From: Pseudeuparius sepicola
Lineage: Eukaryota; Arthropoda; Insecta; Coleoptera; Anthribidae
Length of the DNA stretch: 64,000 nucleotides
NCBI GenBank assembly: GCA_963920635.1
Contig: OY987298.1
Coordinates: 2,666,001 to 2,730,000, forward strand
Direction: 5' to 3'
Under the pieces are notes generated by a model that was not told the DNA's origin, did no database searches, and was given only the letters and a program-made list of their open reading frames with translations. Position numbers and translations under genes: made by a program. This document shows, one piece after another, positions 56,695 to 64,000 of this stretch. Every line of letters starts with the position of its first letter. Positions within the stretch are counted from its first letter, which is position 1.

Positions 56695-57352
56695 CACGGG
56701 CGTAGCCAGGATTTAGTTTTGGGGGGAGTTTAGTTTGAGAAGTAAATAAAACAACAAAAATATACTTACATGAAATTTAATATCTATATATTCATCCGAA
56801 AAACTACGACATATTTATAAAGTTGTTAACTTTAAATGAAATGGATAAATTAATTTCGTTCCTCTGCACTAAATCTAAAACCATTAAAGAAGAAATCTTC
56901 GGCTTTAATATATCCACTACTTCATCTGCATGAATTTCTGTTCCATAGTGAATGTTCATTAGAGCCAAACCATTAAGTCTGTTTTTACTTGTAGTGTTTC
57001 GTAAATAGTTTTTCAGTCTCCTTAGGCTCGACAAAGACCTTTCTGGGGTAGCAGTGGACATACAGGAATGGTAGCCAAGATTTGTAGTAATGTGTAAACA
57101 TTAGGATAAAGGTTTTTATCGCACATATCTAGGCATTCCAAACTAGATTTCGGGGTAGGCAAGTTCGGCTGCAACTGCGTCTGCCTCTCGTCAAAAGATG
57201 GCGCTAGGCGCTACTATTACTACATATATTCAAACGTAATAATAATTTAACTCTTCACTCCTCGTATTTTTAGGTAATATTTTGCTTATTTCGGGGGGGG
57301 GGGGGGGGTTTGAACCCCCGAAACCCCCCCCCCCCCCTTGGCTACGCCCGTG
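56695..57352 (-). mobile_element. Non-autonomous hAT element, 658 bp, GGCGTAGCC type
   Basis: The ends CACGGGCGTAGCCAGGATTT (56695) and GGCTACGCCCGTG (ending 57352) are inverted. The target duplication AGGTATAG is perfect (56687-56694 and 57353-57360). The right side contains a long poly-G/poly-C hairpin. It is a deletion relative of the copy at 60814-61945. Confidence 0.9.
56804..57061 (-). pseudogene. hAT transposase C-terminal dimerisation region
   Basis: It reads STATPERSLSSLRRLKNYLR then RLNGLALMNIHYG. The ATPERSFS block and the LRR-K-YLR-T helix are the conserved hAT C-terminal dimerisation motif. Everything upstream of this region is deleted, so no function is possible. Confidence 0.85.
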
Positions 57353-57364
57353 AGGTATAGGTTA

Positions 57365-59904
57365 TACAGGGTGTTCCGCATAAGAACCGACACAGAGCAG
57401 GAGCATACCTACAGGGGAGCCCAAAATATGTTGATTTAACGCAACTTACCTTTATACTAAGTTGTACCCCTGCGAAGAATACAGTGTCCCCCAAAAAGTT
57501 CGCACCATACAGGGGGGAAATTTCTAATTAATGTTTTATTTTGAAACTTAATTCTGGGGTTACCTTTTGCTTCAAAAAAGATGTTAAATGACCCACTCAA
57601 ACGCGGTCATGTGACTTTCGTTGTCTGTCAAAAATGACATTTAAAAAAATATATCGCCAAACATATGGGTTATCAAAAAGTTTTACTTGAAAAAGTTGTT
57701 TCTTTTTTAATTTTACGTAAGTGTACCAAATTTGAACGCTCTAATAAAAGATTTAGTTTTTTGGCAATTTTTAATATTTACCTAAGTATGAAATATCTGA
57801 AAATTTTAAAAACTTGTAACTTCGTAAAAACTTTTTTATATCGCTAGATTTATCATTCTATTAACTTTTTATTAATAATTTCGATAAGAATAGGTATTTT
57901 TCAAAAGAAAATGATATGAATACTTTAAAATTCTGTTAAGTTTGCTGCAAAGTTGATGTACCTTCTAGCATTTAGGGTATAAATTTAGTTACATTGCGTT
58001 TTCCAGTTCTAAATTGATGCCAAAATAATAATAAATTAAATTAAACTATTTTACGTATCCAAGCAAAATTTTCGACTTTTGTGGAACGAATAATAATTAT
58101 TATCTACCTTTAAGTTTAATTTCATATTAATCAATATTGATAAGTAGGCCATGGAGAGAATTGAAGCAATTGTTTTTATTTGACAGTTTAATTAATGCGG
58201 AGAATGGTAAAAATAATTGCTTCAATTCTCTCCATGGCTTACTCATCAATATCGATTAATGTGAAATTTAACTTAAAGGTAATAATTATTTGTTCCATAA
58301 AAGTCAAGAATTTTGCTTAGATACGTAAAATAGTTAGATGATAATTTAATTTATTATTATTTTGGCATCAATTTAGAACTGGAAAACGTAATATAACAAA
58401 ATTTGTAGGTACCCTAAAGCTGCTAGACGGTACATCAACTTGGCACCAAACAGAATTTTAAAGCGTTAATATGATTTTCTTTCCAAAAATACCTATTCTT
58501 ATCTGTAATTAGTATCTAATAAAAAGGTAATGGAATGATAAAGCTAGTGATATAAATTTTTTTTACAAAGTTACAAGTTTTTAAAATTTTCAGAATATTC
58601 ATAAATATGAAAAATTGGCAAAAAACTAAATCTCTTATTAGAGCGTTCAAATTTGGTACACTTACGTAGAATTGAAAAATAAACAACTTTTTCAAGTAAA
58701 ACTTTTTGATATTTTAACAAATAAACCCATTTTTAACGATATATATTTTTTTAAATGTCATTTTTGACATATAAAGAAAGTCACACGACCACATTTGAGT
58801 GAGTGATTTTAAATCTTTTTTTGAAGCAATAGGTAACCCCCAAATTAAATTTCAAAATAAAACATTAAATAAAAATTTCCCCCCTATGGTGCGAACTTTT
58901 TGGAGGACACTGTATATCAGTTATTTTTTAACTTGGAAAAACCAAATTTGGTACACGTTGCGGGTGTACCAAGGGCATCAATCGACAGAAAACATAGTTA
59001 AAATGTACCAAATTGAAGGGTTGATACCGAGTGATACAGAGTGATGCACCCAAAAATGTGACAGAACTTTTTTGTCCGTTGGCGGACTTACAAAATTGTT
59101 ACTTTGTGTTAGGGAGAATTTAATTTAAAAACTTTTTTACTCTCGTTATTTTTCGAAAAACTTTATCGCTTTCGCCAAAAACGCGAATAACTGAAATATA
59201 CGTATTGCAGATGTGATATTTAAAATCTTTGAAAATTCAAAAGTTGGCTATGAAATTAAACGTCAAACTTGAATAACAATCATTTAATAGAAAAAGAATC
59301 TAAACAACAGGAATAACAATATAATTTCCACTGAAGAGTTATTTTAGAAATTGTTGAAAATGATCACCATTTTATTATTATATTATTCCTGTTTCTTTTT
59401 AATTTTTTGATTATTTTTCCATTATATGGTTGTTATTCAAGTTTTACGTTTAATTTCATAGCCAACTTTTGATTTTTCAAAGATTTTAAATATCACATCT
59501 GCAATAATATGAGTTTTCAGTTATTCGCATTTTTGGCGAAAGCGATACAGTGTTTCGAAAAATATCAAGAGTAAAAAAAGTTTTAGAAGGAAATTCTTCA
59601 TACCAAAAAGTATCTAATTTGTAAGTTCGCCAACGGACAAAAAAGTTCTGTCACATTTTTAGGGTGCATCACTCTGTATCAACCCCTTAAAATGGTACAA
59701 TTGAACTATGTGTACCAAATTTGGTTTTTCCAAGTTAAAAAATAAATGAGATATTGATTTTTTTCGAAATTTCAAAGCCTACTTTCAATCAAGGCCTATA
59801 ACTTCTCCAACTTAGTACAGAGGTAAGTAGTTGCGTTAAATCACCTTATTTTGGGGTCCCCTGTATGCTCCTGCTGTGTCGGTTCTTATGCGCAACTCCC
59901 TGTA
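57365..59904. mobile_element. 2.5-kb fold-back with a second fold-back nested in it
   Basis: The outer ends TACAGGGTGTTCCGCATAAG (57365) and the inverse finishing at 59904 pair, with outer arms of about 115 bp on the left. A separate palindrome about 59100-59690 includes GTCCGTTGGCGAACTTAC-like arms. The second fold-back, 57480-58914, sits inside. No coding content is recognised. Confidence 0.8.
57480..58914. mobile_element. Inner 1.4-kb fold-back with TACAGTGTCCCCCAAAAAG ends
   Basis: The ends TACAGTGTCC (57480) and GGACACTGTA (ending 58914) are inverted, and the arms extend almost to the centre. Near the centre (58140-58248) lies a hairpin with GTAGGCCATGGAGAGAATTG arms, a third nested repeat related to the MITE at 16658. 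A truncated left end of the same family is at 59905-60090. Confidence 0.8.
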
Positions 59905-60090
59905 GGTATACAATGTCTCCCAAAAAGTTTGTACTATAGGGGAAAATTTTTTTTAATGATTTATTTTTAAATTCTACTTTGCTTTGAAAAATATGATAAA
60001 TGACTCGCTCAAACGTGGTAACGTGACATAGGTATGCTATCTGTCAAAAATGATATGTATGTATATTTTCGACAAATAATATGGTAAATT
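59905..60090. repeat. Truncated end of the 57480-58914 fold-back family
   Basis: GTCTCCCAAAAAGTTTGTAC, then ATGATTTATTTTTAAATTCT and GACTCGCTCAAACGTGG follow the left arm of the inner fold-back in order, with about 75-80 percent agreement by eye. Confidence 0.65.
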
Positions 60091-60813
60091 TGGGCAAATA
60101 GAGGGGACTACATTTTGTTGTAAGTGAATTTTTGTGAGAATTTTTCGCAAAATGCTCCATCAGGCAAATGATGATTACCCATCTTCCCTTATGGTTAAAT
60201 TTTCATAAAAATACAAACAAAAAGCGGACAGAGAACAGCATGTTGTGAAGGAGAGTAATCTCTTCTGATTGAAATGGCAGTTTAGGGTCAATTTCATAAT
60301 ACATTCACCCCTTCAAGGATTCAACTAAATTATTTTTTGACTTTAACGTTAGGTAAAGAAACTTTTGCAACAATACTAAACAATGGTTGGATTGTTAGAA
60401 AGCTACTTTAATTTTAAAGGGTATAGGTACTTTAGTTTGTCTATGCAATTGGCCCTTAATAATTTCATTCTTAAATTTTCGTCCTTTGGAAAGCCAAAAA
60501 CGAATACAAGTTGACCGCTTGCCGTCAAGCAAAGAAAACCCTGGTACTTCAAGTTATTATTACGATTTGATTTACATCCAGGTATATAACTAAGTTCTAG
60601 CTTCCCTCGACGGTTCTAGGCATCTTGAGGCTTGAAATTGTAAAGGAACGATTCTTCACTTCGAACTTTTAGAGAAATGTTTCATTTTTTTCACAAACAC
60701 AACGAATTTATAAGAAACCTGTCGCCAGCACTTCGGGCTGTCTGTTTCCACCCAGGGACACACTGCCTCGTCGTAGTAATGCAATCTGGCGACGATAGCA
60801 CTACCCGTACTAC
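60091..60813. other. Intergenic DNA, nothing recognised
   Basis: No supported exon. 60720-60800 is less AT-rich than its surroundings but shows no known motif. Confidence 0.3.
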
Positions 60814-61094
60814 CACGGGCGTAGCCAGGATTTAGTTTTTTTTGGGGGGGGCGGGGTTTAGTTTGAGAAGTAAATAAAACAACAAAAATATACTTACATG
60901 AAATTTAATATCTATATATTCATCCGAAAAACTACGACATATTTATAAACTTCTTAACTTTAAATGAAATGGATAAATTAATTTCGTTCCTCTGCGCTAA
61001 ATCTAAAACCATTAAAGAAGAAATCTTCGGCTTTTTCTTTTAAGTATATCCACTACTTCATCTGCATGATTTTCTGTTCCATAGTGAATGTTCA

Positions 61095-61437
61095 TTAACC
61101 ATTAAGTCTGTTTTCACTTGTAGTGTTTCGTAAATAGTTTTTCAGTCTCCTTAGGCTCGAGAAAGACCTTTCTGGGGTAGCAGTGGATACAGGAATGGTA
61201 GCCAAGATTTGTAGTAATGTGTAAATATTAGGATAAAGGTTTTTATCGCACATATCTAGGCATTCCAAACTAGATTTCGGGGTAGGCAGTCTTCTTATCA
61301 GCATGCAAGGTAGCTGAAGCTTTGATAGCTAAATCCAAATTTGTTTCTTTATTAGAAACCCCTTGACCTTGACTACACCACTTTTTCCAGTAGTCCATAT
61401 CTTTAGGTTTATCACCCTTCCTTGTCTTCCCCTCCAT
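61095..61437 (-). pseudogene. hAT transposase: N-terminal ORF joined out of frame to the C-terminal dimerisation region
   Basis: An ATG at 61437 opens MEGKTRKGDKPKDMDYWKK and runs to a stop at 61270-61272. In the next frame, overlapping at 61304, the hAT C-terminus follows: LPTPKSSLECLDMCDKNLYP, then STATPERSFSSLRRLKNYLR, ending at 61095. The central catalytic part is absent. I do not recognise the N-terminal part as any hAT domain; it may be a true transposase N-terminus or captured sequence. Confidence 0.65.
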
Positions 61438-61625
61438 TTTTCGACAGTAATAATGATTCACGTATCTATCCTTAACAAGGTCATCGAATAACAGTGCACT
61501 AAAATTACTCACTTACACGGTACACTTAATTCTCTTCACTATTCGTTCACCACTTTTCACTTTTATTCGCTTCGAGTTCGCATGGAACAATACTGCCGTA
61601 AGCGCGGTCACGCGCCGCGGCGCCG

Positions 61626-61681
61626 CTTATATAGCAGCCCAGTAGCCGTCCAGAAACTTCCACGAACTTTCACAAAGTTCC
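61626..61681 (-). promoter_or_regulatory. TATA box with three heat-shock-type elements
   Basis: On the minus strand three dyads stand in a row: GGAACTTTGT, TGAAAGTTCG and GGAAGTTTCT. Two match nGAAnnTTCn exactly and one has a single change. They are followed about 20 bp on by CTATATAAGC (61626-61635). A start of transcription would fall near 61600, giving a leader of about 160 bases before the ATG at 61437. The leader is A-rich (for example GAATAAAAGTGAAAAGTGG), as insect heat-shock leaders are. Confidence 0.6.
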
Positions 61682-61953
61682 GCTCATTTCGACCGAGGGG
61701 CGTGGCGAATACTCGAGAAACAACGCAAAGTGTCCCTACAATACAAAATAGTTCGGCTGCAACTGCGTCTGCCTCTCGTCAAAAGATGGCGCTAGGCGCT
61801 ACTATTACTACATATATTCAAACGTAATAATAATTTAACTCTTCACTCCTCGTATTTTTTCGGTATAATATTAGGTAATATTTTGCTTATTTCGGGGGGG
61901 GGGGGGTTTGAACCCCCGAAACCCCCCCCCTTGGCTACGCCCGTGCGTACTAC

Positions 61954-62880
61954 ACAAATTAATTCTGGTAAATTTCTTGTAAAATCAACTGACAGGGAGT
62001 GACAGGCCACGCCGCGCAGACCCGCAAGCCATGTTGCCAGCTTTCTCAACGTCAGGGCTTTCCTAGAGTCGACTGTAGTACCTTTAAGTACCTACTGGTT
62101 TGAAGTAAAATTAGGCAAAGCTGTGGTATATAATATCCTTAGATACAGAATCTATAATGGATATTTCCTAATGATAAAAATGTAAATCTAAAATTCATGC
62201 ATTAATACCTATATGCAACTGCCTGGGTTTACAAAAAGTAAATGGAACAGGAAATACACCAGACTATATTACAACCATTTTCTGCAATATTAATATTATT
62301 AATTTCTCCATAAACGATTACATGTCAGCGAAATGGATCTGTATAATATCTACCTACATATAGTTATGCAGTTTAAATTGCCTTTTAAAAAAAGTGTTAC
62401 GTTAATAACTCACCAACTCTTAATGATATCCGTTCTAACAAATCTAACACATGGGTTGCGTAAACTTCTCGACGTTGTGTAGCTTGAATTTTTAAAAAAA
62501 TCTCACGCACAAACGATGTTGGCGTAACCTTATAAACACCGACATAACAATTTTCACCCACAGACGATCCAAAAATGGACGTGACTCGGATTCACATTTG
62601 GATTAGTCAAACTAAAATGTAATAAAAAAGGATATCGAAAGGTTGCTGAATTCTGCGCTCCCAAAATGGCACATGGTTTTCCGAGGAATTTTCTATTTTG
62701 AACTTCATTATAAAATACATCGCAGCCTGACTAAAATTATATCAAGACCTGACCTGACCCCTGACCTTATTATTGTGAGAATATACGCAACATAATGCCC
62801 TTTGAAAGGCATAGCCGAACGAGGCATATACTGAGTAAAATCACGTCAAAACATCTGTCACTATCTCCCGGTCTACGGTC
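61954..62880. other. Intergenic DNA, nothing recognised
   Basis: AT-rich, with no exon or repeat that I can support. Confidence 0.3.
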
Positions 62881-64000
62881 TACAGGGTGTCTCATTTTGA
62901 TCTGGAACACCCCTGTAAAATTTGAACTGGCTTACGGATTTTAATGATTTTTTTTTGTATGTAGGGCCCTCCTAGACATACTTATCAAACACATTTCAAT
63001 GTCCGTACTACTATTCCAGGGCCGGATTAAAAAAAATTTGACCCAGTTTTGCATCACAATTGCAAGAAATCAAAATTTCAATTTGAGTTCGGCTATGGAA
63101 ACAAGTGAAAATGGTAAAAAGAGGTCCACAGGGGACAATAGTAATAAACCTGATCGGAAACTGTACTCGGTTTCTCTTTTCAGTATTGGTGTACAGTACA
63201 AATTAATGTTATGCCGTTTGAGAGCCAAGAGAGCTCGCTGCCGTCGCAGGCAGCCGTGGAAAATCAATGGCTTAGAGAAATGTCAGTTTATGCATTTACA
63301 ACAAATGTTATTCAGGGGTTGATGTTGCTAAAATAATTTAGTGGGTATAAAATGTAATTTCTAATCGATTCGTCAATACATTTCTGTCATTTAAAATATT
63401 ACTGCTTTTAATTACATTCTTCAAATACGTACTTTGCAGTGTATAATCTTATACTTTAATATTTGTAACAAAAAAATGTAAAAATCAACGTTTCTCAAAG
63501 TGTTTGCACTTGCACGACTGCCTGCGACGACAGCGATCTCTCTTGCGTCTCAAATGGTATAACATTTTTTGTATACTGTACAGCAATACCAAAAAGATAA
63601 ACCGAGTACAATTTCCGATTAGGTTTATTACTATTGTCCCCTGGGGACCTCTTTTTACCATTTTCACTTGTTTTCACAGCCACCTTAATAGCTGAAATCA
63701 AATTGAAATTTTGATTTTTGCAATTGTGATGCAGTGTAAAAAGTATAATTTGTGGGAATAAGTTCTTAAAATTTCGAATCTGGGGGTTTTCAGGGGCGCT
63801 GATTAACGCCACGTTATCAGATTTCCGATAAAAAAAAATCGCTGATACCTTAACTCGAAAATTTGGGTAAAATAATTTTTTTAATCCGGCCCTGGAATAA
63901 TCGTATGGTCATTGAAAAGTGTTCGATAGGTACGTCTAGGAGGGCCTTATATACAAAAAAACATTCGTTAAAATCCGTAAGCCAGATCAAAATGAGACAC
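62881..64000. mobile_element. Fold-back element with TACAGGGTGTCTCATTTTG end, cut by the window end
   Basis: The left end TACAGGGTGTCTCATTTTGA (62881) is matched by the inverse GATCAAAATGAGACAC at the very end of the window, so only a few terminal bases are missing. Both arms contain CCAGGGCCGGATTAAAAAAA-like sequence and an ORF carrying TSENGKKRS and GDNSNKP. One copy reads on the plus strand (62999-63322), the other on the minus strand (63495-63812). No known family is recognised. Confidence 0.85.

Larger units (their letters stand above)
60814..61945 (-). mobile_element. hAT element, 1132 bp, GGCGTAGCC type, with promoter-like segment
   Basis: The ends CACGGGCGTAGCCAGGATTT (60814) and GGCTACGCCCGTG (ending 61945) are inverted. 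The target duplication CGTACTAC is perfect (60806-60813 and 61946-61953). It shares its outer parts with the copy at 56695-57352. It additionally holds about 460 bp (61288-61750) with a TATA box, heat-shock-type elements and a short ORF. Confidence 0.92.

Overview
This is eukaryotic, AT-rich, intron-containing DNA from an insect. The conserved genes (UTP25, an SVOP-type transporter, a delta/epsilon-type glutathione S-transferase and a Beat-type immunoglobulin protein) point to a holometabolous insect. A beetle is my best guess, but that is inference. Exon coordinates were read by hand from splice sites, and the reading phase was checked across every junction.

Layout. 1-10.4 kb is nested transposable elements, ending in the terminal exon of an unidentified plus-strand gene (10382-10623). 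10.9-14.1 kb holds an inverted Penelope-like pair and a dead Tc1 element. 14.9-22.0 kb is UTP25 on the minus strand (7 coding exons). 22.5-35.6 kb is the SVOP-like transporter on the plus strand (11 coding exons), head to head with UTP25 across about 550 bp. 36.4-41.2 kb is the GST on the minus strand (4 coding exons), tail to tail with SVOP with interleaved poly(A) signals. 41.2-45.9 kb is repeat-rich intergenic DNA. 45.9-49.7 kb is the Beat-type gene. 49.7-64 kb has no coding gene that I can support, but holds two GC-rich blocks that look like promoters or non-coding first exons, and several elements.

The host genes look intact although their introns are loaded with elements: two introns of about 3.8 kb (UTP25 intron 3, GST intron 2) and several SVOP introns consist largely of insertions. 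The dominant element type is the long-armed fold-back palindrome, most with TACAGGGTG-like ends. hAT elements with 8-bp target duplications come next.

The most unusual item is a family that carries a THAP domain and a Harbinger-type transposase C-terminus, yet is flanked by 9-bp target duplications. It has four copies here, two of them minimal 28-31 bp remnants. The 9-bp duplication is confirmed by an empty copy of the host repeat elsewhere in the window. Other items to check are a hAT copy with a heat-shock-like promoter, a probable GC-AG intron filled with ACTTCCGG hairpins, a 5S-rRNA-like segment, and a tandem repeat that runs into the UTP25 stop codon.
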